Positions 34,735-42,974 of a stretch of 64,000 nt of DNA are shown piece by piece. The DNA lies in assembly GCF_003058265.1 (NCBI RefSeq), contig NZ_QBUK01000001.1, positions 124,001 through 188,000 on the forward strand, read 5' to 3'. The notes beneath the pieces were generated by a model. It had not been told where the DNA came from. It did not search any database and worked only from the letters and a program-made list of their open reading frames with translations. Both the position numbers and the translations under genes were made by a program. Positions within the stretch are counted from its first letter, which is position 1. Each line of letters opens with the position of its first letter. The DNA is from Flagellimonas amoyensis. Lineage in GTDB: Bacteria > Bacteroidota > Bacteroidia > Flavobacteriales > Flavobacteriaceae.

Positions 34735-35700
34735 ATGAATAAAGATAAAGAAATCCACGGAGTGGACATCAGCAAGGATGTATTTGATGTTTTCGACCAT
34801 GAGGGTGTTCACCATCAGTACCCGAACACCTTGAAGGGATTCAGGGATTATTTCAGGTGTTTAAACCCCAACAGTCTGGTGGTAATGGAGGCCACTGGTT
34901 ATTACCATTATCTATTGGCCCAGTTCGTTTTTGAACAGGGCATGGCCGTATCGGTTGTGAACCCTTTGTCCGTAAAACGTTTTGTGCAGATGAAGCTTTC
35001 CAAGGTCAAGACGGACAAGAGCGATGCCAAGGCCATAGCGGAGTATGCCAGGGTCAACGATATTCCCCTGTACGACGGCAAGGGCGAGGACCAGGCGGAG
35101 AGCCTCCAATTGTTGGCCCTGATGGACATCTATCTCAAACAGCGGACACAGGTAAAGAACAAGCTGCACGGTGAAAAGGTTCTGGGCATACCCTCAAGGG
35201 CGGTGTATTCCTCCTTGGTCCGTTCATTGAAAAGCTTGGACAGGGAGCTGGAGGGCCTTCAATCACGATTGCTCGGATTGGTCAAGAAAACGCAGCAACG
35301 GCAGCTAACGAACTTGAAGAGCATACCGGGACTCGGGGACAAAACAGTGGCCTTGCTGATCATATTGACGGATGGCTTTACCAAGTTCGAGAATGCCGGG
35401 CAGCTCTGTAATTACGCGGGAATAACTCCGACGACCAGGCGTTCGGGCAGCAGCGTAAGGGGAAAGAGCAGGATAAGTAAGGTCGGTAACAGAAAATTGA
35501 GAAATCTGTTGTTCTTATGCGCTTTTTCAGCCTGCAAGCACAACAAAGCGTGCCGGGAAATGTATGAACGCATAACGGCCAAGGGAAAAAGCAAGAAACT
35601 GGCATTGATAGCGGTATCGAACAAACTGTTGAAACAGGCATTTGCCATTGCAAAATCCGGAATACCTTACGATGAGAATTATGTATCGAGATTGGCTTAA
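34735..35700 (+). CDS. IS110 family transposase (DEDD recombinase)
   Basis: The 321-residue protein has an N-terminal RuvC-like DEDD domain with D11 (GVDISKD), E52 (VMEATGYY), and D94/D97 (KTDKSDAK). A middle helical region follows, then a C-terminal Tnp domain with helix-hairpin-helix SIPGLGDKT (196-204) and the serine-bearing RRSGSSVRG (235-243). All key residues are intact and the frame is full length, so the element may be active. Its base composition is less AT-rich than that of the cassettes around it. Confidence 0.96.
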   Translation: MNKDKEIHGVDISKDVFDVFDHEGVHHQYPNTLKGFRDYFRCLNPNSLVVMEATGYYHYLLAQFVFEQGMAVSVVNPLSVKRFVQMKLSKVKTDKSDAKAIAEYARVNDIPLYDGKGEDQAESLQLLALMDIYLKQRTQVKNKLHGEKVLGIPSRAVYSSLVRSLKSLDRELEGLQSRLLGLVKKTQQRQLTNLKSIPGLGDKTVALLIILTDGFTKFENAGQLCNYAGITPTTRRSGSSVRGKSRISKVGNRKLRNLLFLCAFSACKHNKACREMYERITAKGKSKKLALIAVSNKLLKQAFAIAKSGIPYDENYVSRLA

Positions 35701-35753
35701 AAAGACTTGTTTTTTAACTCAGTTCTTTGTTACCTGCTGGCTTTATTCCATTT

Positions 35754-36341
35754 TTAATTCGGTATTGTACTTTCTTCAGGATTTTTTTCAGTTCCATTTT
35801 CGTTATGCAATGCTTTCAGTCGTACAATTTCTGTTTTTAGAAAGTCAGTCAAATCAGTCCACGAATTCAAAATTTCCGCATCATCTCTGTCGCACCTATG
35901 AACTTTATTATTGAGCTTATTTATAAACACTAACGAACCATCCCAATTATAACTACCAATAAAAAAATAGTTTTTATTTGAGTTTGATGGTTTTTCGTAT
36001 ATGTTAGCTGTACTTAAAGCGAAAGGTTGACGAGCATTTATTTCTGCAACTCTATTAAAACTTGTCCTTCTACCAAACAGGCTCAAAGTCCCAGTGAATA
36101 GGTCAAGTCCATTTGAGAAAGTCAGAAATTCAGCGTAGTCCTCTGGGATTTCAGTATTCAATTCTGACTCAGTTATTTTCACGTCATTAATTTCTAAACC
36201 TTTAAAAATCGAATGCAACCAAGCCATTGGCGCAATGTGAGGTGCTTTTCCAATTAATTTGGTTCCGTTTTCTTGGGTTATTGTACCATACAGCTCATAT
36301 GGTTTTAATTCCGAAATCATGAAGTTAGCGATGTTGTTCAT
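35754..36341 (-). CDS. SMI1/KNR4 family protein (cassette-borne, possible immunity protein)
   Basis: The 195-residue protein shows the SMI1/KNR4 (SUKH) pattern: TESELNTEIPEDYAEFLTFSNGLDLF in the middle and a later FFIGSYNWDGSLVFINKLNNKVHRC. SUKH proteins include many immunity proteins against contact-dependent or polymorphic toxins; no toxin gene is adjacent, so this role is inference. The gene is bounded by GTTACCTGC (16 bases after its stop) and GCAGGTAAC (seven bases before its start). It is AT-rich. Confidence 0.8.
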   Translation of the reverse strand: MNNIANFMISELKPYELYGTITQENGTKLIGKAPHIAPMAWLHSIFKGLEINDVKITESELNTEIPEDYAEFLTFSNGLDLFTGTLSLFGRRTSFNRVAEINARQPFALSTANIYEKPSNSNKNYFFIGSYNWDGSLVFINKLNNKVHRCDRDDAEILNSWTDLTDFLKTEIVRLKALHNENGTEKNPEESTIPN

Positions 36342-36445
36342 TCAGCTTGCAGGTAACTTGTTTATATAGATGTAAAATACATCCATATACACCCAATATG
36401 GTATAAAATCGATGTATTTGATCCTTTTCTAACTCGTATTACAGT

Positions 36446-36922
36446 TTAGTCATGTTCACAATCCGTTTTGGACAACGGCATGGACGAACTAAAACTGAGG
36501 GTAGCTGGATCCTGAAAGGCGGTGCCGGTCTCGTCCAGTGCACCAAACCCTTCGATCAACTGGCCCCCCTTCAACAAAAAGGCCACCTCTCGGGTGCTTT
36601 CCATGCCTTCGGACATAAAGGTGTAACTGCCGAGGAGCACACTGTCCTTTAAGACTCCGGCAAAAGTTCCCTTGTTGGCATCCTTTTCCTTGAGCGCATA
36701 GTCCAGGTTGCCCAATACGGCACTGTTGATCTCGGTGATTTCCAATACAATATGGTTGCCGTTGGCATCATAGGTGTAGCAACCTTCCCCCAAAGCAGGA
36801 ACAGGCTGGGGCGGGGCCACGGTTACGGGTTCTTGGGGGACGCTGTCCACCTCTTTGGATTCCTTGGTCTTGCAACTGGCCACTATGGAGAGGGCGAAGC
36901 ACGCAAAAAGTAGTTTTTTCAT
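36446..36922 (-). CDS. small lipoprotein of the META cluster, function unknown
   Basis: The 158-residue product has a lipoprotein signal (SIVASC, Cys17), a Pro/Val-rich linker (~25-43) and a C-terminal beta-rich domain (GCYTYDANGNHIVLEITEI...). That domain resembles the conserved domain often found beside META lipoproteins. It starts two bases after the stop of the next gene upstream (36925) and is the last of three co-oriented lipoprotein genes. Function is unknown. Confidence 0.82.
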   Translation of the reverse strand: MKKLLFACFALSIVASCKTKESKEVDSVPQEPVTVAPPQPVPALGEGCYTYDANGNHIVLEITEINSAVLGNLDYALKEKDANKGTFAGVLKDSVLLGSYTFMSEGMESTREVAFLLKGGQLIEGFGALDETGTAFQDPATLSFSSSMPLSKTDCEHD

Positions 36923-36924
36923 GA

Positions 36925-37737
36925 TCAGTCTATTTTTTTGAATATGAGCAGATTTTCTTCGCTTCCATTGGAAAGGTAGAGCCTGTTGTTTTCGATTTTG
37001 TAGGTGGTGCCGCTTTGCAGGGCCTTCAAAAATTCCGATTCCCTGTCCATTTTAGGGCAGGCCATTTGAGTGGAGGCAATCTGGGCAAAACGCAGCAGGT
37101 CTTTTTCATAGAACAGGCTACCGGTCATCCGGTTGCAGCCCGAAAAGCCCGAAAAGCGGTTGTCGTTGGTGTAGATTTCCATATAGGGCACATCCTTCCC
37201 GTTAAAATCCTCTTTGGAGGCCTTTTGGGACATCATTTCCTCCAACACCCAAATGTCATTGAGCCTGTAATCGGTCACGTAGGAACCGCAACCCTCCAAA
37301 GCCTGGGTTTCTTCGTCCCCCGTCTTTTTATAGGAAATGGTCACGGAGTAGGGCGATACTTCGCCGGACATGGCGTTGGTGCATTCTTTTTGGGAGATGA
37401 TCACATCCATGGTGGTGGCCTCGGTCTGTATGCGGTACATCTTGATGTTCGCATCCTGCACCCTGATGGGTTCCGTGTGCGGCACAACAATGGTGTCCTC
37501 CATCATGTTCAGTTCCACCTTGTCCCCATAGATCTTCAGTCCCCAGAACGGCTCGGTCCCCGTAGCCTTGAAATAGTTCTCGGCGTGCGCTACGGCAAGG
37601 GCCTTTGTGTTTTCTTCGGTGTCGATGGTGTCCGTCGGTTCTTCGGTGGCTTCTTTCTGTTCGCTATTTTGTTTTTTCATTTCCACACAGTTGGAAAGGA
37701 GCACTAGGAAACAGACGGCCATAACATTCTTTTTCAT
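36925..37737 (-). CDS. two-domain lipoprotein: COG3650-like domain plus META/HslJ domain
   Basis: The 270-residue product has a lipoprotein signal (LLSNC), then an N-domain with ATGTEPFWGLKIYGDKVEL (~56-75), the COG3650-type signature, and a second domain with NDNRFSGFSGCNRMTGSLF and QMACPKMDRESEFLKAL. The second part is the META/HslJ motif set. META proteins are outer-envelope proteins tied to motility, heat shock or antibiotic resistance in other species. The ATG overlaps the stop of the next META gene by four bases. Confidence 0.88.
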   Translation of the reverse strand: MKKNVMAVCFLVLLSNCVEMKKQNSEQKEATEEPTDTIDTEENTKALAVAHAENYFKATGTEPFWGLKIYGDKVELNMMEDTIVVPHTEPIRVQDANIKMYRIQTEATTMDVIISQKECTNAMSGEVSPYSVTISYKKTGDEETQALEGCGSYVTDYRLNDIWVLEEMMSQKASKEDFNGKDVPYMEIYTNDNRFSGFSGCNRMTGSLFYEKDLLRFAQIASTQMACPKMDRESEFLKALQSGTTYKIENNRLYLSNGSEENLLIFKKID

Positions 37738-38156
37738 GGTCCTACTTTTTTGAAGCGCATCATGGGGACTTCGCCCATCAGCAGGTTGAGTTTTCCATCT
37801 TCATCAAAGAAAAAACCGTCGATTTTTTTCATCATTTCCAAGAATTGGCGTTCGCTGCCACCACAGAACATCATGGTCGTGGGGCCGGGCTCACCAAAGG
37901 AAATGGAGCTCCCTTCCAAAACATAGTCAGCGGAATAGCCATTGCAGCTATCCGTCCCGGAAACCTTGGAGGATTCCTGGTCAAAAGAGATCTGTGGTTT
38001 TTTTTCGGGGAACAGCCCTTCAAAGGCGATCCTGGGTCCAGAGATATAGTCCAGTTCCCAAGTGGAGCCATAGAGTTCCTCATCTGCGGATTTGGAATTA
38101 CTGCAGGAATCGGCCAGGGCTATGGCAAAGAAAAACAATAGGATAGAGGTTTTCAT
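37734..38156 (-). CDS. META-domain lipoprotein (HslJ-like)
   Basis: The 140-residue product has a lipoprotein signal with Cys18 (ALADSC) and a single META domain: STWELDYISGPR, the GTDSCNGYSADYVL core, and TTMMFCGGSERQFLEMMKKIDGF. It is a paralogue of the second domain of the following gene and heads this three-gene set. The domain is complete with the paired cysteines typical of the family. Confidence 0.88.
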   Translation of the reverse strand: MKTSILLFFFAIALADSCSNSKSADEELYGSTWELDYISGPRIAFEGLFPEKKPQISFDQESSKVSGTDSCNGYSADYVLEGSSISFGEPGPTTMMFCGGSERQFLEMMKKIDGFFFDEDGKLNLLMGEVPMMRFKKVGP

Positions 38157-38240
38157 TTTGTACAGAAATTAATGGTTAATGTTTAGGAAAAATACTAAAA
38201 AAATAAAATTTAACACAGCTTCTGCACCTTCAAACGACTT

Positions 38241-38948
38241 TTACTCCGCTCGCTTGCTCCAGACCTCGTATATGGGCTGTCCTTTACTGCTCAGCCCGGA
38301 ATGGTGCCAATCCCCATCTTCCAAGCGGTAATCAAATTGCAAACTGGCACCCACCCTGGAATCGTCCCGGGAAAAGAAGCCGATGTTCTCCGTGTATTTT
38401 CCGTCCACGGTGGTATAGGTTCCCCCGCCCGTGCCCATGAACTCCTTGGTCTCCGTGTTGTAGGCAATCCACTGGAAGCGGGTGCCGGACAAGATTTTCA
38501 TGGTCTTGCGTGGGCCCGAGGTATTTCGTTTTACGACCTCACCATCCTGTTTTCTGCCGGATATGAGCCAAGCGCCGGACAGGTCTCCGGGTGTGCCGTC
38601 ATCGATTTTGGTCCAGGCCACATCGCCCAAATGGAGTTTGCCATCTGCAAATTCGTAGGGGACGCTTTTTTGGGTGCCCACCAGTTCGGGGTCCAATGAG
38701 GCATATTCGAACAGATAGGTGAAACTTTGGCCATCCGCTTTGTAGCTCCCACCTTTGGTGCCGATGAACTTTCCGGTCTCCTTCTCAAAAAAGGCCTTGG
38801 AGATATGATCCCCGGCTATGATGGCGATATGCTGTACTTCGGTCCCCTGCTCATCGGTCTGGGTCATTTCCCAAGCCCCTTGCAGGTCTTGTGCGGTCGT
38901 TGCGGTCGCGCATAGGCAACCCAGTAAGGAAAAAAGAAATTGTCTCAT
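38241..38948 (-). CDS. secreted protein with an internal duplication, function unknown
   Basis: The 235-residue product has a signal peptide (cleavage after TTAQ, ~19) and two homologous lipocalin-like halves. Compare ETGKFIGTKGGSYKADGQSF with ETKEFMGTGGGTYTTVDGKY. Each half begins with a DL.GAW motif (DLQGAWEM, DLSGAWLI), as in DUF4488-like proteins of Bacteroidota. No catalytic residues are evident. It is separated from the cytochrome gene by a strong hairpin terminator. Confidence 0.82.
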   Translation of the reverse strand: MRQFLFSLLGCLCATATTAQDLQGAWEMTQTDEQGTEVQHIAIIAGDHISKAFFEKETGKFIGTKGGSYKADGQSFTYLFEYASLDPELVGTQKSVPYEFADGKLHLGDVAWTKIDDGTPGDLSGAWLISGRKQDGEVVKRNTSGPRKTMKILSGTRFQWIAYNTETKEFMGTGGGTYTTVDGKYTENIGFFSRDDSRVGASLQFDYRLEDGDWHHSGLSSKGQPIYEVWSKRAE

Positions 38949-38971
38949 GTTTGTTTAGTTTATAGAACGCA

Positions 38972-39006
38972 AAATGCTGTTGCTTTACTTAAAAACAACA
39001 GCATTT
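38972..39006 (-). terminator. intrinsic terminator downstream of the cytochrome c gene
   Basis: An 11-base perfect stem AAATGCTGTTG/CAACAGCATTT encloses a 13-base loop. On the minus strand it lies 24 bases after the cytochrome c stop and ends in a short T-run. Confidence 0.75.
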
Positions 39007-39029
39007 CAAAGAATTTATGGGCGGGACTT

Positions 39030-39509
39030 TTACAGTGTCCTGAGGTATTCCGCCAAGTCCCTGGCCTCTTCCTCGGTCAGGTTCTGGTTCAGCATGATGG
39101 CGTTGTTGTATTCTTTCAACAAAGCTTTGGCGATAGGGTCTTCCTTGAGCATCCCATCAGGGTTCAGGATCATGTTCATCACCCATTCCGGACTCCTTCT
39201 GTCATAGACACCTTTCATGGCTGGTCCTATCATACGCTGGTCCACCATGTGGCAAGCCACACAAACGGCATCAAATTTGGCTTGTCCGCGAGCGGCCATC
39301 TCTTGGTCGATCGCATCTGGGAAATCCAGGTTTTTGATGGGCCCCACACCTTTATTGTCCAAATCCACGGGAACTCCCCCGCCGGTTTCGGCTTTTTTCT
39401 CTTCTGTTTTCGTACGGCTTACTTCAAAACCGTCCTTTTTCTCTTCTTTCTTCCCGCCACAACTTGCCATAAAGGCTCCCAAGGCCAAGAACAGGATTGC
39501 TTTTTTCAT
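39030..39509 (-). CDS. c-type cytochrome lipoprotein, monoheme
   Basis: The 159-residue protein has a lipoprotein signal (GAFMASC, Cys17), a Lys/Glu-rich linker (~20-42) and a class I cytochrome c domain. Heme motif CVACH is at residues 83-87, followed by MIGPAMKGVYDRRSPEW and a terminal helix EEEARDLAEYLRTL. It should act in the periplasm as an electron carrier. The pattern is close to cytochromes found near terminal oxidases or nitrous oxide reductase in Flavobacteriia, though neither is in the window. Confidence 0.93.
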   Translation of the reverse strand: MKKAILFLALGAFMASCGGKKEEKKDGFEVSRTKTEEKKAETGGGVPVDLDNKGVGPIKNLDFPDAIDQEMAARGQAKFDAVCVACHMVDQRMIGPAMKGVYDRRSPEWVMNMILNPDGMLKEDPIAKALLKEYNNAIMLNQNLTEEEARDLAEYLRTL

Positions 39510-39613
39510 TGTTTACGTTCTATTGAAGTTTGTTTGTGCAAATAGAGCTACTAAGATAGGCAATTAGGGACGAAAATTCAGCGGATTTTTGTTTTCCAAA
39601 GCCATAAAACCCA

Positions 39614-40609
39614 CTACAACGTTTTCTTTGGCCATGAATTAAAGAAATGCAAGGCCCTGTTTTCCGTATAGGTGATGTTGTTTTTGCCCCAAAAGCCGAC
39701 ATGTCCACCATGGTCGGGGGTTTCCAGAAAAAGGTGGGGGTTCCTTTCCGTTTCTGCAAAAGGATAGCATTCGGGCCCTAGGAATGAATCGTTTTTGGCG
39801 TTGATGATGAGGCTCGGCACAGCGATATTGGGCAAGAACTGAAGGGAACTGCATTTGGCATAATAGTCCTCGGCATCCGCAAAATGGTGTGCCCGACTCG
39901 TATAGATATCGTCAAAATCCTTTAATGTTTTGATGCGCTTGATGTCGGTGTCTGAGATGAGGTCGGGAAAGAGGAGCTGTTTCTGCCGCAGTTTGTCCAA
40001 CAGGTTCTTTTTAAAACGTTGGGCATAGAGGATGTTCTTCGGGCTGAGCAGTTGTCTGCACGAACTGTGGAGGTCGCAGGGCACCGATACGGCCACCGCA
40101 CCTTTGATTTCCTTTGGAACCGCATTTCCCTCCCCGAGGTATTTCAGCAAGAGGTTGCCTCCCAGACTGAACCCTTTCAGGTAGATTTCGGCATAGTCCC
40201 TTGTGTTGAGGATATGGTCCATGAGTTCGATGAGGTCCTCCGTGGCCCCGGAATGATAGGAGCGGTAAAGTTTGTTGGGCTCTCCGCTGCAACTTCTGAA
40301 ATTTATGGCGCAGGTATCATAGCCATTTTGGTTCAGGATCTTGGCACTACCGGTAATATAGGGGCGTTGGGCATCCCCTTCCAGACCGTGGAGCAACACG
40401 ACCAGTTTTTGGGTCGCGGAATTGGCCTCGCTCCAGTCCAGATCCAAAAAATCGCCATCCAAAAGTGCAATGCGCTCCCTCTTTTGGACCACCCCATTTA
40501 CCGAACGGATAATGCCCGAGTAAATGGTGGACAAATGGCCGCTCTTGAAGAACAGTGGAGGACTATAATTGGATGCAACTTGGGGCATGGGTCTTGAGGT
40601 TGATGTCAA
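39614..40609 (-). CDS. YheT-type alpha/beta hydrolase
   Basis: The 331-residue hydrolase matches the YheT/ABHD family. It has LVVLLHGLEGDAQRPYITG (oxyanion region), YDTCAINFRSCSGEPNKLYRSYHSG, nucleophile motif GFSLGGN, a late Asp in NAKNDSFLGPECYP and a catalytic His in PDHGGHVGFWG. The substrate is unknown; homologues act on esters or lipids. The start overlaps the stop of the nitronate monooxygenase gene by four bases, so they form one transcript. Confidence 0.92.
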   Translation of the reverse strand: MTSTSRPMPQVASNYSPPLFFKSGHLSTIYSGIIRSVNGVVQKRERIALLDGDFLDLDWSEANSATQKLVVLLHGLEGDAQRPYITGSAKILNQNGYDTCAINFRSCSGEPNKLYRSYHSGATEDLIELMDHILNTRDYAEIYLKGFSLGGNLLLKYLGEGNAVPKEIKGAVAVSVPCDLHSSCRQLLSPKNILYAQRFKKNLLDKLRQKQLLFPDLISDTDIKRIKTLKDFDDIYTSRAHHFADAEDYYAKCSSLQFLPNIAVPSLIINAKNDSFLGPECYPFAETERNPHLFLETPDHGGHVGFWGKNNITYTENRALHFFNSWPKKTL

Positions 40610-41583
40610 TCCTTGGGGAAAACCGCCAAAAGTTTGGCCTGTTCCTCAATGGCGGATCTAAATTCATTTTTTAAGGTCTGTACCAATTCGGAAACCGGGA
40701 GCACATTGTCAATGGAAGTCACTCCCTGCCCTGCCGACCAAATGGTCTTCCAGGCCTTGGCCTCAGTGTTCAGCTCTTTCCCAAAATCGATCTTCGTGTC
40801 CTTTTTCAGGTCTTCTTCCGTGATTCCGGCAGCCTTAAGGCTGGCAGCCAGGAAATTGGCATGTACCCCCGAAATGGAAGCCGTATAGACCACATCACTG
40901 GCCCCGGCATCAATGATCATTTTTCGGTATTCGTCAGTGGCCTGACTTTCTTCCGTATTGATGAAACGGGTACCCATATAGGCAAGGTCGGCACCCATTT
41001 GCAGGGCAGCCGCGATATCCCTTCCCGTACTGATACAGCCCGAAAGGATAATGGTCTTGTCAAAGAATTTTTTGACCTCTGTGATGAGGCTCATCGGGTT
41101 GATGGTGCCGCCGTGTCCACCAGCCCCCGCAGATACGAGGATGAGTCCGTCCACACCTGCCTCGGCAGCCTTTTCCGCATGGCGTTTTTTGATGATGTCG
41201 TGGAACACCATCCCGCCATAGCTGTGAATGGCGTCCACCACCATGCTCACGGCACCCAGAGAGGTGATCACCAAGGGCACTTTGTGCTTCATGCAGAGCT
41301 TCACGTCCGCCTCCAACCGCGGATTGGTGGGGTGCACCACAAGGTTGACCCCGAAGGGAGCAGGCTTTCTGCCCGTTTCCTTTTCAAACTGTTCCAGTTC
41401 CGACTTGATTTGGATGAGCCATTCCTCAAAACCCTCACTGGTGCGTTGGTTCAATGCAGGAAACGTTCCAACAATGCCGTTCTTGCAGCACTCAATGACC
41501 AATTTGGGTCCGGAGATCAAGAACATGGGAGCTGCAATGACAGGTAGGGAAAGGTTTTTGGCGAATTCGGCTTTTTGGCTCAT
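40606..41583 (-). CDS. nitronate monooxygenase family FMN enzyme
   Basis: The 325-residue TIM-barrel flavoprotein of the NMO/2-nitropropane dioxygenase family has LPVIAAPMFLISGPKLVIECCKNG, the FMN-phosphate loop GAGGHGGTI, GCISTGRDIAAALQMGADLAYMGTRF and HDIIKKRHAEKA. It oxidises alkyl nitronates such as propionate-3-nitronate in characterised members. Some relatives are enoyl-ACP reductases (FabK), but the sequence and length fit NMO better. It is coupled to the YheT-like hydrolase. Confidence 0.88.
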   Translation of the reverse strand: MSQKAEFAKNLSLPVIAAPMFLISGPKLVIECCKNGIVGTFPALNQRTSEGFEEWLIQIKSELEQFEKETGRKPAPFGVNLVVHPTNPRLEADVKLCMKHKVPLVITSLGAVSMVVDAIHSYGGMVFHDIIKKRHAEKAAEAGVDGLILVSAGAGGHGGTINPMSLITEVKKFFDKTIILSGCISTGRDIAAALQMGADLAYMGTRFINTEESQATDEYRKMIIDAGASDVVYTASISGVHANFLAASLKAAGITEEDLKKDTKIDFGKELNTEAKAWKTIWSAGQGVTSIDNVLPVSELVQTLKNEFRSAIEEQAKLLAVFPKD

Positions 41584-41699
41584 AAGATGGGTGTTAAACT
41601 ATGTTTAAAAATAGGATTAATTCTGTTGACCCATAGGGTCAGTTCTCAAAACTATGGTATTTTTACAATTATTATGCATGCATAACAAAATAACCCACT

Positions 41700-42176
41700 A
41701 TGTTTTTTAAGGAATTTGAGATCCGTTGGAGCGATCTGGATGCCAATAGGCACATGGCCAACTCGGCCTATATCAATTTTATGAGCCACACCCGAATGGC
41801 TTATTTGGGACAGTTGGGGTTCAATCAGGTGAGCATGGCCATCCACAATATCGGCCCAGTGGTATTTTATGAGCATGTCTATTATTTTAAGGAGGCCTTT
41901 CCGGGCAGACCGGTGAAAGTTTCTTTGGAACTGGTGGGCATGAGCGAAGATGGGATGTTCTTTGAGTTCCGCCACAACTTTTATGACATCAAGGGCAAGA
42001 ACTTTGCGCGTTGTGAGATGATGGGCGCTTGGATCGATCTGAAGGAACGAAAATTGATCGGTCTCCCCACTGAATTTTTGGAAGCGTTCCAGGCCATGGA
42101 ACAATCCAAGGATTTCAAGACGTTGACCAAGGCCGACACCCGAAAGTTTGTGCAGGTCCCGGAGGATTTGGAGTAG
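41700..42176 (+). CDS. acyl-CoA thioesterase (4-hydroxybenzoyl-CoA thioesterase type)
   Basis: The 158-residue hotdog-fold protein has the family N-motif WSDLDANRHMANSAYINFMSHTRMAYL (residues ~9-36), including Asp and the following HMAN, and a second strand set VYYFKEAFPGRPVKVSLELVGM. It should hydrolyse acyl-CoA or acyl-ACP in the cytoplasm as a tetramer. The substrate is not defined. The upstream region contains TATTTTTA, a one-base deviation from the -7 consensus. Confidence 0.9.
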   Translation: MFFKEFEIRWSDLDANRHMANSAYINFMSHTRMAYLGQLGFNQVSMAIHNIGPVVFYEHVYYFKEAFPGRPVKVSLELVGMSEDGMFFEFRHNFYDIKGKNFARCEMMGAWIDLKERKLIGLPTEFLEAFQAMEQSKDFKTLTKADTRKFVQVPEDLE

Positions 42177-42192
42177 GCTTGGCCTATCTCTT

Positions 42193-42867
42193 TCAATTGG
42201 TGGGATAACCGAACCAACTCGGGGAGTTTCTGATCAGGTTTCCCGAGATGATCTCGTCCAACCACTGCTCGTACCAATCCAGAAAATTTTCGCCACTTGA
42301 AAAACGAGGTTCCATTTGTTCGCTCCTGGCCATGTTGACGATCCTTCCGCAATAGGGACCACTCAGCACAAGGGCATGGATATAGGAACAACCTTGAGTG
42401 CCAAGGGGCAGGATACCGCCATACAGGGTGCCGTTCAGTTCTGCAAAATCAGCATCACTGATCCCTTCACTGTACAAAGGGTCGGTCAGTTTGTCCCATT
42501 GCTTTTCACTTAAGCCAGGGAATAGCATACATGTCTTTTTAAGATGTCGCTCAACATCCTTGTCCTTGAGGATAAGATCATCCAAATAGTTGCCCAAAGG
42601 GTATATGCCATAATAGGGTCCGGCACCGGAATTATGGAAGGATGCTCCCCCGTTCCCTATGTTAAGGACAAAAGCGCGATACCCCTCAGGAAGCCGGATT
42701 CCATACCGTTTTTCAAATGCTTCAACTTCAGCAATGGAGGCAGGAGGGTCCAGTGCATACTTGTGACTGGCGGCACCAAAGGCACTAAAATGCTTGTCCA
42801 CCTTTTTGGCAAGAACCAATTTTTCTTTGATGCGATGGATCTGTTCAGTAAAATCCGTCATTCCCAA
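42193..42867 (-). CDS. SMI1/KNR4 (SUKH) family protein
   Basis: The 224-residue protein has the SUKH core: ASIAEVEAFEKRYGIRLPEGYRAFVLNIGNGG (~43-74), YYGIYPLGNYLDD, and a C-terminal YEQWLDEII. It lies alone between a thioesterase and a transporter on opposite strands. Base composition resembles its neighbours, unlike the cassette-borne SMI1 protein at 35754. It could be an immunity or regulatory protein, but no toxin is nearby. Confidence 0.88.
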   Translation of the reverse strand: MGMTDFTEQIHRIKEKLVLAKKVDKHFSAFGAASHKYALDPPASIAEVEAFEKRYGIRLPEGYRAFVLNIGNGGASFHNSGAGPYYGIYPLGNYLDDLILKDKDVERHLKKTCMLFPGLSEKQWDKLTDPLYSEGISDADFAELNGTLYGGILPLGTQGCSYIHALVLSGPYCGRIVNMARSEQMEPRFSSGENFLDWYEQWLDEIISGNLIRNSPSWFGYPTN

Positions 42868-42974
42868 TCCATTTTAAAGGACAAAAATAGAAGGGCAATC
42901 TGTATTTGGGGCGATGGATTGACGGATGCCCGGTTTCAATTGACGGATGAGGGTTTTGTATAGATCATTGGCGA

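Larger units (their letters stand above)
34522..35728 (+). mobile_element. IS110-family insertion sequence
   Basis: The element comprises a ~210-base structured left end, the transposase at 34735-35700 and a short right end of about 28 bases. No terminal inverted repeats or target duplication were seen, as expected for IS110. The boundaries are inferred from where the host palindrome stops (after TATAGCC) and resumes (GTTACCTGC). IS1111/IS110 members that target integron attC sites are known, and this insertion is analogous. The exact ends are uncertain by several bases. Confidence 0.75.
32911..36383. other. integron-like array of three single-gene units separated by palindromes
   Basis: Three genes in the same direction are each closely bounded by an inverted core. 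The first is CCATTGTTGC (32922-32931) with AACAACGG (33571-33578). The second is GTTACCTACA (33718-33727) with TGTAGGTAAC (34398-34407). The third is GTTACCTGC (35729-35737) with GCAGGTAAC (36349-36357). Between the units lie 130-160-base imperfect palindromes with inner hairpins. The layout is that of ORF-plus-attC cassettes, but the cores are not the classical GTTRRRY and no integrase is present in the window. Confidence 0.6.

Noticed and set aside
32911..36383. Classical class 1-type integron
   Set aside because: No intI gene, attI or GTTRRRY cores were found; only the cassette-like layout is shared.
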